Part shown: positions 25,135 through 33,292 of the stretch, in pieces
Layout: every line of letters begins with the position of its first letter
How positions within the stretch are numbered: position 1 is the stretch's first letter
Source of the DNA: Novosphingobium sp049354825
Lineage (GTDB): Bacteria > Pseudomonadota > Alphaproteobacteria > Sphingomonadales > Sphingomonadaceae
Direction: 5' to 3'
NCBI RefSeq assembly: GCF_049354825.1
Contig: NZ_CP186480.1
Coordinates: forward strand, 372,001-436,000
Length of the DNA stretch: 64,000 bases
Notes under the pieces: generated by a model
What the model was told of the DNA's origin: nothing
Database searches by the model: none
The model's input: the letters and a program-made list of their open reading frames with translations, nothing else
Program-made: the position numbers and the translations under genes

Positions 25135-28100
25135 ATGGCGGAAAGCGAACTCGATCCTCCGGTAGCCGGCCCCGAAGCTGTCCAGCGCCGCTGGTGGCGG
25201 CGTTCGCGCGGGCGCACCGCGCTGGTGGTCGCCTTGGGCGTTCTGGCTCTGCTGCTGGGCGGGGTCTGGCTGATGCGCTATGCCATCGCCGACCACTTCA
25301 TCACCGGGCAGCTGCGCACGCGCGGCATTCCGGCCACGTACAAGGTCGCCCGGATCGGCCTGCGCACCCAGATCATCGAGGACCTGGTGATCGGCGATCC
25401 GGCGCACCCGGACCTTACCGTCAAGCGCCTGACCGTGCTGCTCAACCCCCGGCTGGGCATCCCGACCCTGGGAAGGCTGGTGGTGGAGCAGCCGCGCCTG
25501 GTCGGGTCGCTCAGCAACGGCACGCTCAGCTTTGGCAGTCTCGACAAGGTGCTGTTCGGGGGACCGAAACGCACATTCCGCATGCCGAACCTCAACCTCG
25601 CCATACATGACGGGCGCGCGCTGATGCGCACCGACTGGGGACCGGTCGGCGTGAAGCTGGAGGGCGCGGGCAAGCTACGCGAGGGGTTCGCCGGCATCGC
25701 CGCGATCGCCGCGCCGCGGCTGGTCACGCCGGGCTGTCGGATCGACGGCGGATCGCTTTACGGGGCGATTTCGGTCCACGGCGAAAAGCCTTCGTTCGGC
25801 GGGCCGCTGCGCGCCGCGCGGCTTGAGTGCCCGGGCGCGCAGCTCAGCGTCGCGGGCGCGGCGGTAACCGTGCAGACCCTGATCGATGCCGATCTGCAGG
25901 GCGCCAAGGGCACCGCCACGATTGTCACCGGCCCGGCCTCGCAAGGTGGCCGCTCGGCGCGGACCCTCAACGGCACCTCGCGGGTGTCGTTTCGCAAGGG
26001 CAGCATGACCGCGACGTACGACGTCAAGGCGGCCGGGGTTTCGGGCGGCGAGATCGGGGCGGGCGAACTGACGCTGGACGGCACGTTCCGGGCGCGCAAT
26101 TCGTTCGCCCGGATCGACATCGACGGCGGTATCGCCGGGCGCGACGTGCGGCTGGGAACGACGGTCGATTCGGCATTGGGAACGCTCCAGAACGCCGGCC
26201 AGGACACGCTGCTGGCGCCGTTGGTGGCGCAGATGCGCGCAGCGCTGGTGCGCGAATCGCGCGGCTCGACGCTGTCGGGCCGCTACATCGTCCGCCGGAC
26301 CGGCACCGCCATCAGCGCGGTCATCCCGTCGGCCGGGCTGATCGGCGGCAGCGGCCAGCCGCTGGTAACGCTGAGCCGGCTGCAATTCGGCAGCGCCCCC
26401 GGGTCGGCCCCCAACCTGTCGGGCAACTTCGCCACCGGCGGCCCGGGCATCCCGCGGATCGAGGGGCGGATGGAAGCGCCCAGCGGACAGCCCACGCTGA
26501 TACGGATGACGATGCCCGAATACCGTGCCGGCACGTCCAGCCTGGCGCTGCCCGAACTGGTCGTGGCGCTGGCGGGCAACGGCGGGATCGGCTTCGGCGG
26601 CCGGGCGGTGCTGTCCGGGCCCTTGCCGGGCGGCAGCGCGCGCGACCTAGCGGTGCCGCTGGACGGGACCTACTCGCGCGGCAACGGCCTGTCGGTGTGG
26701 CGGCGCTGCACGCGGATTTCGTTCGCCTCGCTGACGTACGCCAACCTCACGCTCGACCGCCGGGCGCTCACGCTGTGCCCGGGCAAGGGCGGGGCGATCC
26801 TGCGCAGCGACGCGCGTGGCACCCGCATCGCCGCAGGGGCGCCGTCGCTGCAACTGAGCGGCCACCTTGGCGCGACGCCAATCCGGATCAGCAGCGGCGC
26901 GGTGGGCTTTGCCATCCCCGGCGCGATCGCGGCGCGCACGCTCGACGTCTCGCTCGGCCCGGTCGATCGGCCGGCGCGCTTCACGATGTGCAATCTGACC
27001 GCCAACATCGGCAAGGACATCTCCGGGCGCTTCGCCGGCACCACGGCCAAGCTCTATTCGGTTCCGCTGGATGTCGTCGATGCCAGCGGTTCGTGGCGCT
27101 ATGCCGCCGGGCGGCTGTCGATCGCGAGTGCCGATTTCCGCCTTGTCGATCGCAGCGCCAACCCACGCTTCCAGCCGCTGGCGGCGCGCGGTGGATCGCT
27201 GACGCTGTTCAACAACGTGATCGATGCCAAGGCGACGCTGCGCAATCCCAGGAGCGACCGGATCGTCACCGACGCGGCGATCCGCCACAACCTGGCCAGC
27301 GGCGTCGGCTACGCCAACCTGGCCGTGCCGGGCATCCTGTTCGACAACCGGCTCCAGCCCGCCGACGTGACGCGGTTGGCGCTGGGCGTGATCGCCAACA
27401 CCAGCGGCACGCTTTACGGCAAGGGGCGGATCGACTGGAGCCCGCGCGGGGTTACTTCGACCGGCGATTTCAGCACTGACGGGCTCGACTTCGCGGCGGT
27501 GTTCGGCCCCGTGCGCGGTGCCCGCGGCACCATCCACTTCAGCGATCTGCTGGCACTGGAAACACCTCCGGGACAAGTGCTCCACGTCGATTCGGTCAAT
27601 CCCGGCATCGAGGTCACCGACGGGGTCGTGACCTTCCAGCTCAAGCGCGGGCAGATCCTCCAACTCGAAGGCGCGACCTGGCCGTTCATGGGCGGCACGC
27701 TGAAGCTGCTGCCGGTCACCTTCAACCTCGGCACCTCCGAAGTGCGCAAGTACGTGCTGGTCGTCAGCGGGCTAGACGCGGCGCAGTTCATCGCCCGCAT
27801 GCAGATCACCGGCTTTTCCGCGACCGGCATCTTCGACGGGCAGCTGCCGCTGGAATTCACGCCCGGCGCGGGCGGTCGGATCGTCGGCGGCTTCCTCAGC
27901 GCGCGGCCACCGGGCGGCAACATCGCCTACGTCGGACCGATGAGTTTCAAGGACAAGGGCTTCATCGCCAACTTCGCCTTCGAGGCGCTGCGCAGCATCG
28001 ACTACCGCGCGATGACGATCGCCATGGACGGCGCGCTGCAGGGCGAGATCGCCACTCGCATCCGCTTCGACGGTGTCCACCAGGGCGCGACGGCGAAGAA

Positions 28101-28347
28101 GAACTTCATCACCAAGGCGTTCGCCAAGCTGCCCTTGCAGGTCAACCTCAACATACGGGCGCCGTTCTATCAGCTGATCACGACGCTCAAGGCGCTCAAC
28201 GATCCGTCCTACGTCAAGGACCCGCGCGACCTCGGCCTGCTCGACGACGAAGGCCGTCCGATCCGCCGCCAGGTCACCGGCCCGCAAGTCCCGCCGGCGA
28301 CCAAACCCACCGACATTCAGCCTCCAGCAACCAGGACCGTGCCATGA
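25135..28347 (+). CDS. ydbH: YdbH-family AsmA-like intermembrane lipid transport protein
   Basis: A 1070-residue protein with one N-terminal transmembrane helix (TALVVALGVLALLLGGVWLM) after a basic stretch, then long beta-rich repeats. The C-terminal part (MQITGFSATGIFDGQLPLEFTPG..., then LKALNDPSYVKDP) is the conserved YdbH region. In E. coli YdbH, with TamB and YhdP, bridges inner and outer membranes and moves phospholipids; it works with the lipoprotein YnbE and with YdbL. Both follow here with overlapping ends. ATG 25135 is used; an upstream TTG would run into radC. Slightly longer than E. coli YdbH (about 880). Confidence 0.88.
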   Translation: MAESELDPPVAGPEAVQRRWWRRSRGRTALVVALGVLALLLGGVWLMRYAIADHFITGQLRTRGIPATYKVARIGLRTQIIEDLVIGDPAHPDLTVKRLTVLLNPRLGIPTLGRLVVEQPRLVGSLSNGTLSFGSLDKVLFGGPKRTFRMPNLNLAIHDGRALMRTDWGPVGVKLEGAGKLREGFAGIAAIAAPRLVTPGCRIDGGSLYGAISVHGEKPSFGGPLRAARLECPGAQLSVAGAAVTVQTLIDADLQGAKGTATIVTGPASQGGRSARTLNGTSRVSFRKGSMTATYDVKAAGVSGGEIGAGELTLDGTFRARNSFARIDIDGGIAGRDVRLGTTVDSALGTLQNAGQDTLLAPLVAQMRAALVRESRGSTLSGRYIVRRTGTAISAVIPSAGLIGGSGQPLVTLSRLQFGSAPGSAPNLSGNFATGGPGIPRIEGRMEAPSGQPTLIRMTMPEYRAGTSSLALPELVVALAGNGGIGFGGRAVLSGPLPGGSARDLAVPLDGTYSRGNGLSVWRRCTRISFASLTYANLTLDRRALTLCPGKGGAILRSDARGTRIAAGAPSLQLSGHLGATPIRISSGAVGFAIPGAIAARTLDVSLGPVDRPARFTMCNLTANIGKDISGRFAGTTAKLYSVPLDVVDASGSWRYAAGRLSIASADFRLVDRSANPRFQPLAARGGSLTLFNNVIDAKATLRNPRSDRIVTDAAIRHNLASGVGYANLAVPGILFDNRLQPADVTRLALGVIANTSGTLYGKGRIDWSPRGVTSTGDFSTDGLDFAAVFGPVRGARGTIHFSDLLALETPPGQVLHVDSVNPGIEVTDGVVTFQLKRGQILQLEGATWPFMGGTLKLLPVTFNLGTSEVRKYVLVVSGLDAAQFIARMQITGFSATGIFDGQLPLEFTPGAGGRIVGGFLSARPPGGNIAYVGPMSFKDKGFIANFAFEALRSIDYRAMTIAMDGALQGEIATRIRFDGVHQGATAKKNFITKAFAKLPLQVNLNIRAPFYQLITTLKALNDPSYVKDPRDLGLLDDEGRPIRRQVTGPQVPPATKPTDIQPPATRTVP

Positions 28348-28613
28348 CAAGCCATCGATTGACCTGCCGCCAAAGCGGTGTGACTGTGGTCGCCATGGAG
28401 CGGAAACCCGGACGCGGAAGGCAGGCGAACCGGTGCGTCGTGGGCGCGCTGGCGGCGGTGCTGGGTGTTGCGATTTTGAGTGGCTGCGTTTCGGTCAACG
28501 CGCCGGACAAGCCGATCGTGATCGAGCTTAACGTCAACATCCAGCAGGAAGTGGTCTACCGTCTCGCGCCCGACGCGGCCGAGACGGCAAAGAAGAACGC
28601 GACGGTGTTCTGA
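28344..28613 (+). CDS. ynbE: YnbE-like outer membrane lipoprotein
   Basis: A small lipoprotein. The lipobox is LSGC in GVAILSGCVSV, so the mature protein would begin at that Cys. The mature part (PDKPIVIELNVNIQQEVVYRL) matches YnbE, the lipoprotein that caps YdbH in the outer membrane. ATG 28344 overlaps the ydbH stop by 4 bases (ATGA), but the resulting 34-residue region before the hydrophobic core is long; ATG 28395 would give a more usual lipoprotein signal. The gene ends one base into the next start. Confidence 0.85.
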   Translation: MTSHRLTCRQSGVTVVAMERKPGRGRQANRCVVGALAAVLGVAILSGCVSVNAPDKPIVIELNVNIQQEVVYRLAPDAAETAKKNATVF

Positions 28614-29032
28614 TGAAGGATCGGACAAGCACGATGAGATGCCTCAATCCCGGTTTTCTCCTCGCCGCCGCCACGGCGCTGGCGCTGGTGGCAAGCCCGG
28701 CGCTGGCGCAGCGCGACCCGGCCTACCAGGCGGCGCGTTCGAACGGCAGCGTGGGCGAACTGGTGACCGGCTATCTCGGCGTCGTCGGGCCGGGCAGCCC
28801 GGCGCTGCGCGCCATGGTGGAGGACATCAACATCCGCCGGCTCGACATCTTCGTGCGCCGCGCCAGGGCGAACCGCACCACGGTCGAAAACTATGCCTTC
28901 ACGATGGGCTGCCGCAACATCGCCAACACCGCGCCGGGCGAAAAGTACCAGGCGCCTGACGGCACCTGGCAGACGCGCGGCCCGGGCGAACCGCGCCGCG
29001 ACAGTCGGTGTCCCAGGGTGATCGCGGACTGA
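28613..29032 (+). CDS. ydbL: YdbL-family (DUF1318) periplasmic protein
   Basis: A 139-residue exported protein. The signal peptide runs through FLLAAATALALVASPALA. The mature part shows the DUF1318 pattern: VGELVTGYLGVV, then VEDINIRRLDIFVRRARANRTTVENYAFTMGCRNIA, then GEKYQAPDGTWQ. E. coli YdbL modulates the YdbH-YnbE bridge. The start at 28613 shares one base with the ynbE stop (TGATG); ATG 28634 would give a shorter signal peptide. Third gene of the ydbH-ynbE-ydbL operon. Confidence 0.85.
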   Translation: MKDRTSTMRCLNPGFLLAAATALALVASPALAQRDPAYQAARSNGSVGELVTGYLGVVGPGSPALRAMVEDINIRRLDIFVRRARANRTTVENYAFTMGCRNIANTAPGEKYQAPDGTWQTRGPGEPRRDSRCPRVIAD

Positions 29033-29092
29033 GCGGGGACCGGCCCGCCCGGTCTGGTTGACTCGGCCTATACCCCACCCTAAGGGGGCGGC

Positions 29093-29128
29093 GCCCTCGG
29101 CAGGCGACCGCCGGGCGTGCCGTTTTTT
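29093..29128 (+). terminator. Probable terminator of the ydbH operon
   Basis: CGGCA (29098-29102) pairs with TGCCG (29118-29122), with further GC pairing inside, followed directly by TTTTTT. It lies between ydbL and atpI. Confidence 0.55.
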
Positions 29129-29167
29129 CGCGTGGGTCAATTCCCCACAAAGGCGTGGAGCATCGGC

Positions 29168-29485
29168 ATGAACGACGACAAGCCTGCACCGGAACCCATC
29201 GGCGAGGATGTGCGGATCGATGCGCTGGAAACGCGGCTGAAAGCCGCGCGGACGCGCGAAGATCAACGCATCAAGCCGGCCGGCGGCGCGGAATCCAATG
29301 CGGACTATCGCATGGGCAACCGCGTGCTGGCCGAACTGATCGGCGGGATCGGCGGCGGTGCGTTCATCGGCTGGGTCATCGACCGTTTCGCCGGAACGTC
29401 GCCCTGGGGTCTGTTGGTGGTGATGGCCCTTGGGATCGTCGTCGCTTTCAGGAGCATCATCCGAATGGCCTCGCCCAAGCCCTGA
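29168..29485 (+). CDS. atpI: F0F1 ATP synthase subunit I
   Basis: A 105-residue membrane protein that leads the F0 operon and is thought to help assemble the c-ring. The two transmembrane segments are LAELIGGIGGGAFIGWVIDRF and WGLLVVMALGIVVAFRSIIR, the glycine-rich pattern of AtpI/AtpZ-type proteins. The charged N-terminus (VRIDALETRLKAARTRE) is typical in alphaproteobacteria. GGAG lies 10 bases before ATG 29168. atpB follows after 35 bases. Confidence 0.9.
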   Translation: MNDDKPAPEPIGEDVRIDALETRLKAARTREDQRIKPAGGAESNADYRMGNRVLAELIGGIGGGAFIGWVIDRFAGTSPWGLLVVMALGIVVAFRSIIRMASPKP

Positions 29486-29520
29486 CCGGGCAGCGATCGC
29501 CGACAAGAGAGTTTTTGCAC

Positions 29521-30306
29521 GTGGCCGAACAGGGCAAAGTCGACCCCATGCACCAGTTCGCGATCGAGCCCCTGTGGGGGACCGATCACTGGTCGATCGC
29601 GGGCTACAACATCGCGTTTACCAACTCCGCGCTGTGGATGCTGATCACCACCGTGGTCCTGACGCTGTTCGTGCTGGGCGGCAACAAGCGCGCGCTGGTG
29701 CCGGGGCGCTGGCAGATGGCGGTCGAAAGCTTCACCGGCTTCATCGACAACCTGCTGGCCGCAAATGTCGGCCCGGCCGGGCGCAAGTACGTGCCCTACA
29801 TCTTCTCGCTGTTCATGTTTATCCTGTTCGCCAACATCCTGGGCCTGCTGCCGCTGGCGCTTGTCGGCGCGCATCCGTTCACGGCCACCAGCCACTTCAC
29901 CGTCACCGGCGTGCTGGCGATCCTGTCGTTCTCGATCGTTCTGATCGTCGGGTTCTGGCGCCACGGGCTGCACTTCTTCTCGCTCTTCGTCCCGCACGGC
30001 ACGCCGCTGTGGCTGATGTGGCTGATCCCTGTGATCGAGCTGGTCTCGTTCCTGGTCCGCCCCTTCAGCCTCGGCCTGCGTCTGTTCGTGGCGATGATGG
30101 CCGGACACGTGCTGCTGGAAGTGCTGTCCAGCTTCGTCATCAACAGCGCCAATTCGGGTCCCTTCTGGGGCACCATCGTGGGCGTGCCCAGCTTCGTGCT
30201 GATGGTCGCGATCCAGGCGCTGGAACTGCTGGTCGCGGGCATCCAGGCCTACGTCTTCGCCCTGCTCACGTCGCTCTACTTGAACGACGCCGAAAACCTT
30301 CACTAA
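29521..30306 (+). CDS. atpB: ATP synthase F0 subunit a
   Basis: Forms the proton half-channels of the ATP synthase next to the c-ring. The essential Arg lies in the segment LVRPFSLGLRLFVAMMAGH. The C-terminal AIQALELLVAGIQAYVFALLTSLYL helix is conserved. The length of 261 residues is normal. The start is GTG 29521 (read as MAEQGKVDPMHQF), matching relatives. It is the second gene of the F0 operon. Confidence 0.95.
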   Translation: MAEQGKVDPMHQFAIEPLWGTDHWSIAGYNIAFTNSALWMLITTVVLTLFVLGGNKRALVPGRWQMAVESFTGFIDNLLAANVGPAGRKYVPYIFSLFMFILFANILGLLPLALVGAHPFTATSHFTVTGVLAILSFSIVLIVGFWRHGLHFFSLFVPHGTPLWLMWLIPVIELVSFLVRPFSLGLRLFVAMMAGHVLLEVLSSFVINSANSGPFWGTIVGVPSFVLMVAIQALELLVAGIQAYVFALLTSLYLNDAENLH

Positions 30307-30352
30307 AGCCGTTTCGTCACACACCAAGTTTCAAGGAAAAGGAGTTTCTACC

Positions 30353-30580
30353 ATGGACGCAGCCAGCGCAAAGCTGATCGGTGCCGGTCTTGCCGCTATC
30401 GGTGCCGGCCTCGCCGCCACCGGCGTGGGTAACGTGTTCGGTTCGTTCCTCGAGGGCGCGCTGCGCAACCCGGGTGCGGCCGACGGCCAGCAGGGCCGCC
30501 TGTTCATCGGATTCGCGGCCGCCGAACTTCTCGGCCTGCTGTCGTTCGTCGTCGCGATGATCCTGATCTTCGTCGCCTGA
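30353..30580 (+). CDS. atpE: ATP synthase F0 subunit c
   Basis: A 75-residue hairpin of two helices that forms the rotating ring. Helix 1 is IGAGLAAIGAGLAATGVGNVFG. Helix 2 is FIGFAAAELLGLLSFVVAMILIF, with the proton-carrying Glu in AAAELLG. The polar loop RNPGAADGQQG links them. A strong AAGGAG sequence precedes the ATG, as expected for the most abundant subunit. A stem-loop follows at once. Confidence 0.96.
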   Translation: MDAASAKLIGAGLAAIGAGLAATGVGNVFGSFLEGALRNPGAADGQQGRLFIGFAAAELLGLLSFVVAMILIFVA

Positions 30581-30586
30581 TTGTCA

Positions 30587-30608
30587 GGCCGGGGGGCGAC
30601 CCCCGGCC
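30587..30608 (+). promoter_or_regulatory. Intercistronic stem-loop after atpE
   Basis: Perfect 9-bp stem GGCCGGGGG / CCCCCGGCC closed by a GCGA (GNRA) tetraloop, starting 7 bases after the atpE stop and ending before the next ribosome site. There is no T run, so it is more likely an RNA-stabilising or processing element than a terminator. Such elements can raise subunit c output relative to b. Confidence 0.7.
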
Positions 30609-30623
30609 ACCAGGAAAACCCAG

Positions 30624-31115
30624 ATGCCTCAAATCTCGCAGCTTGCCGCGACCTATGCCAGCCAGATCTTCTGGCTGATGGTCTGCTTCGGCTTTGTCTT
30701 CTTCGTCATCGGCCGGGGCACCGTTCCCAAGGTGATGGAGACGGTCGATGCGCGCGACAAGCAGATCGCCGGTGACCTTGCCGCGGCCGAAGCCGCGCGG
30801 GCCGCCGCCGATGCCGAGGAGGCAGCCTGGCGCGAAACCGCGAACCGGCAGCGTGCCGATGCCCAGGCGCTGATCGCCAGGGCCAAGGCCGATGCCGCCG
30901 CGGCAACCGAAAAGACGCTCGCCAAGGCGGGCGAAAAGGTCGACGCGACGCTCGCCGCCGCCGAGGCCCGCATCGCCGCCGCGCGCGAAGAAGCGCGCGG
31001 CGAGATCGAAACCGTCGCCACCGAGGCGGCGGCCGAAATCGCCCTGCGCGTCGCCGGCGCGAAGGTACACAAGACCGCCGCCCGGGCGGCGGTGAAGGAA
31101 GCGCTCAATGGCTGA
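30624..31115 (+). CDS. atpG: ATP synthase F0 subunit b'
   Basis: One of two b-type stator subunits. The N-terminal membrane helix is IFWLMVCFGFVFFVIGRG, followed by a long Ala/Glu/Arg-rich coiled coil to the C-terminus. The early position and hydrophilic N-terminus fit b' (AtpF'/AtpG2) rather than b. The 163-residue length is normal. Its last 8 bases overlap the start of atpF. The b/b' pair is typical of alphaproteobacteria and cyanobacteria. AtpG here means the b' subunit, not F1 gamma. Confidence 0.92.
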   Translation: MPQISQLAATYASQIFWLMVCFGFVFFVIGRGTVPKVMETVDARDKQIAGDLAAAEAARAAADAEEAAWRETANRQRADAQALIARAKADAAAATEKTLAKAGEKVDATLAAAEARIAAAREEARGEIETVATEAAAEIALRVAGAKVHKTAARAAVKEALNG

Positions 31116-31692
31116 TACGACCGTAGCCGCAGCCGCCGAACAGCCGACCTTCAAGCACGCCGACCGGGGCGAGACGCTGGCCGAAGGCCGTGCCGACCTG
31201 CACCATCCCGAACCGTCCGCATTGGGCCTGGGGCCGGGTGCCTGGGTGGCGCTGGCGATGGCGGTGCTGATCGGCATTCTTATCTGGAAGAAGGCGCCCG
31301 GCGCGGTGACCGGCGGGCTCGACAGCTCGATCGCCAAGATCCGCCAGCAGCTGGACGAAGCCAAGGCGCTGCGCGCCGAGGCCGAGGCGCTGCGCGCCGA
31401 GTACGCCAGCAAGATCGCCGGCGCCGAAAAAGACGCCGCCGAGATGCTCGCCCACGCGAAGCATGAGGCCGAAGCGATCGTTGCCAAGGCCGAGGCCGAC
31501 AGCACCGCGATGATCGCGCGGCGCGAAAAGATGGCGCAGGACAAGATCGGCGCTGCCGAGCGCGCCGCGGTCGACGAACTGCGGGCCCAGGCCGCTGACG
31601 CCGCAACCCGCGCCGCGGCCGTGCTGATTGCGCGCAATCACTCGGCGGAGGGGGACAAGGCACTGGTCGACGAGACCATCGCCGGGCTTTGA
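31108..31692 (+). CDS. atpF: ATP synthase F0 subunit b
   Basis: The second stator subunit. A 40-residue hydrophilic N-terminus precedes the membrane helix LGPGAWVALAMAVLIGILIW. A coiled coil rich in Ala/Glu/Lys follows (EALRAEAEALRAEYASKIAGAEKDAAEML...). At 194 residues it is longer than E. coli b (156) because of the N-terminal extension, as in other alphaproteobacteria. It ends the F0 operon and is followed by a strong terminator. F1 genes are not in the window. Confidence 0.93.
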   Translation: MADTTVAAAAEQPTFKHADRGETLAEGRADLHHPEPSALGLGPGAWVALAMAVLIGILIWKKAPGAVTGGLDSSIAKIRQQLDEAKALRAEAEALRAEYASKIAGAEKDAAEMLAHAKHEAEAIVAKAEADSTAMIARREKMAQDKIGAAERAAVDELRAQAADAATRAAAVLIARNHSAEGDKALVDETIAGL

Positions 31693-31721
31693 GCGAAGTT
31701 TCGAGAAGGTGACAGAAATGC

Positions 31722-31755
31722 GGGCGGCCGGTGAAACGGCCGCCCCTTTTTGTTC
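31722..31755 (+). terminator. Rho-independent terminator of the atp operon
   Basis: 9-bp stem GGGCGGCCG / CGGCCGCCC with a 6-base loop (GTGAAA), then CTTTTTGTT. It lies 30 bases after the atpF stop. Confidence 0.92.
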
Positions 31756-31767
31756 GGGGGAGCGGGA

Positions 31768-32424
31768 ATGGAGAATCGGCTGTTGCGCGCGGTCCTGGCC
31801 GAAGCGACCGGAAGCTTCTTGCTGTTCGCCGGCGTGGTCGGGTCGGGCATCATGGGGGAGCGGCTGGCGGGCGGGAACGCCGCGGTCGCGCTGCTGGGCA
31901 ACTCGATCGCGACCGGTGCGATCCTCTACGTCCTGATCGCGATGCTGGCGCCGCTGTCGGGCGCGCATTTCAATCCGGCCGTAACCCTGGCGATGGCGGG
32001 GCGGGGCAGCTTTCCCTGGCGGCGGACGGCCCCGTGGATTGCCGCGCAGGTGCTGGGCGGCGTGCTGGGCGTGATCTGCGCCAACCTCATGTTCGGCTTG
32101 CCCGCGGTGGAATTCTCGCATCACGCGCGCAGCGGGCCCGGGCCGTGGCTAGGCGAAATCGTTGCCACGACCGGACTGGTGCTGACGATCCTGGGGACCT
32201 CGCGCCACCGCCCCCAGGCGATCCCGGCAGCCGTCGCGCTTTATATCGTCGCTGCGTACTGATTCACCTCGTCGACCAGCTTCGCCAATCCCGCGATCAC
32301 GCTGGCGCGCAGCTTGTCGGATACCTTCGCGGGGATCGCGCCGGCGGACGTGCCGGGCTTCGTGGTGGCGCAGCTTGCCGGCGCAGCGATCGGCGCGCTG
32401 CTCGGCAAGGCCTTGTTCGACTAG
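31768..32424 (+). pseudogene. Aquaporin/glycerol-facilitator family gene with in-frame TGA
   Basis: MIP-family channel gene. From ATG 31768 (GGGGGAGCGGGA upstream) the frame encodes 164 residues: helix 1, the first NPA motif in GAHFNPAVTLAM and later helices, ending at GAC-free TAC then TGA (32260-32262). The same frame continues without shift for 53 more codons to TAG 32422-32424. That part reads FTSSTSFANPAITLARSLSD and holds the second NPA motif. The local family sequence is AAYWFT, so TGG (Trp) has probably become TGA. The full length of about 218 residues and the 4-base overlap with gloB at the true end show the gene was intact recently. As it stands it is a nonsense-interrupted gene; a base error is the alternative. 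Confidence 0.8.
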
Positions 32425-33182
32425 AAATTGTCCTTGGCGGCGCGCAGTGCGCCGAACGTCGCGGACGCGTCGCCGCCACCCCAACGTGCCGCCAGCGCAG
32501 CATCGTCGGCGCGCAGGAAGGGATTGGCGGCGAGCTCCTTGTCCAGGCGGGTTGGCACCGTTGGCGCCCCGCGTGCTCGGCGGTCGCCAACCTCGGCAGC
32601 GTAAGCCTGAAGCGCCGCGTTGTCCGGATCGGCGTGGAGCGCAAACTTTGCGTTCGAAGCCGTGTATTCATGAGCGGAATAGAGCACCGTTTCGGCCGGC
32701 AACGCCTTGAGCCGCGCCAGGCTGGCCCAGAACTGGCCGGGGGTGCCTTCGAACATCCGTCCGCAGCCGAGCGGGAACAGCGCGTCGCCGACGAAGGCCA
32801 GCGTGGCAGCGGGGAGGTGATAGGCGATGTGGCCCATCGTGTGACCGCCGACGTCGATGACCTCGGCCTTGTAATCGCCGAGTGAAACGGTGTCGCCGGC
32901 GCTCAGCTCGCGGTCGATGCCGGCGATCCTGGGCGCGTCGACTTTCGGGGCGGAGATCGTGCAGCCGGTCGCCGCCTTGATCGCCTCGTTCCCGCCGGCG
33001 TGGTCGGGATGCCAGTGGGTGTTCCAGATCTGCGTGATCCGCCAGCCCCGGGCGGCGGCCTGGCGCAGGTATTCGTCCGCGTCTGGCGTATCGATGCAGG
33101 CGGTCTCGCCGCTGGCGGTGTCGTGGACGAGGAAGCCGTAGTTGTCGGACAGGCAGGGGAACTGGTGGACGATCAGGGTCAT
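32421..33182 (-). CDS. gloB: Hydroxyacylglutathione hydrolase (glyoxalase II)
   Basis: Hydrolyses S-lactoylglutathione in methylglyoxal detoxification. The metallo-beta-lactamase fold metal motif THWHPDH is at 55-61. Further ligands are in GGHTMGHIAYH, FVGDALFPLGCGRMFEG and SAHEYT, all typical of glyoxalase II. The length of 253 residues is normal. The stop overlaps the end of the aquaporin frame on the other strand (CTAG). Confidence 0.95.
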   Translation of the reverse strand: MTLIVHQFPCLSDNYGFLVHDTASGETACIDTPDADEYLRQAAARGWRITQIWNTHWHPDHAGGNEAIKAATGCTISAPKVDAPRIAGIDRELSAGDTVSLGDYKAEVIDVGGHTMGHIAYHLPAATLAFVGDALFPLGCGRMFEGTPGQFWASLARLKALPAETVLYSAHEYTASNAKFALHADPDNAALQAYAAEVGDRRARGAPTVPTRLDKELAANPFLRADDAALAARWGGGDASATFGALRAAKDNF

Positions 33183-33208
33183 GGGCCGAAGGTAGTCGCT
33201 TCGCGGGC

Positions 33209-33243
33209 AAAGAAAAAGGCCCGCCCCGAATGGGGCGAGCCTT
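33209..33243 (-). terminator. Rho-independent terminator of rpsA
   Basis: Read leftward: stem AAGGCTCGCCCC / GGGGCGGGCCTT (one mismatch) with an ATTC loop, then TTTCTTT. It lies 50 bases after the rpsA stop and before gloB. Confidence 0.85.
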
Positions 33244-33292
33244 TCCTTGTCATCCCGTGATCCCCGCGAAGGCGGGAATGCGAACGGTCAGA

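Noticed and set aside
32260..32262. Selenocysteine or programmed readthrough at the aquaporin TGA
   Set aside because: The replaced residue is a Trp by family pattern, not a Cys, and no SECIS-like hairpin is seen just after it. Pseudogene or base error is simpler.
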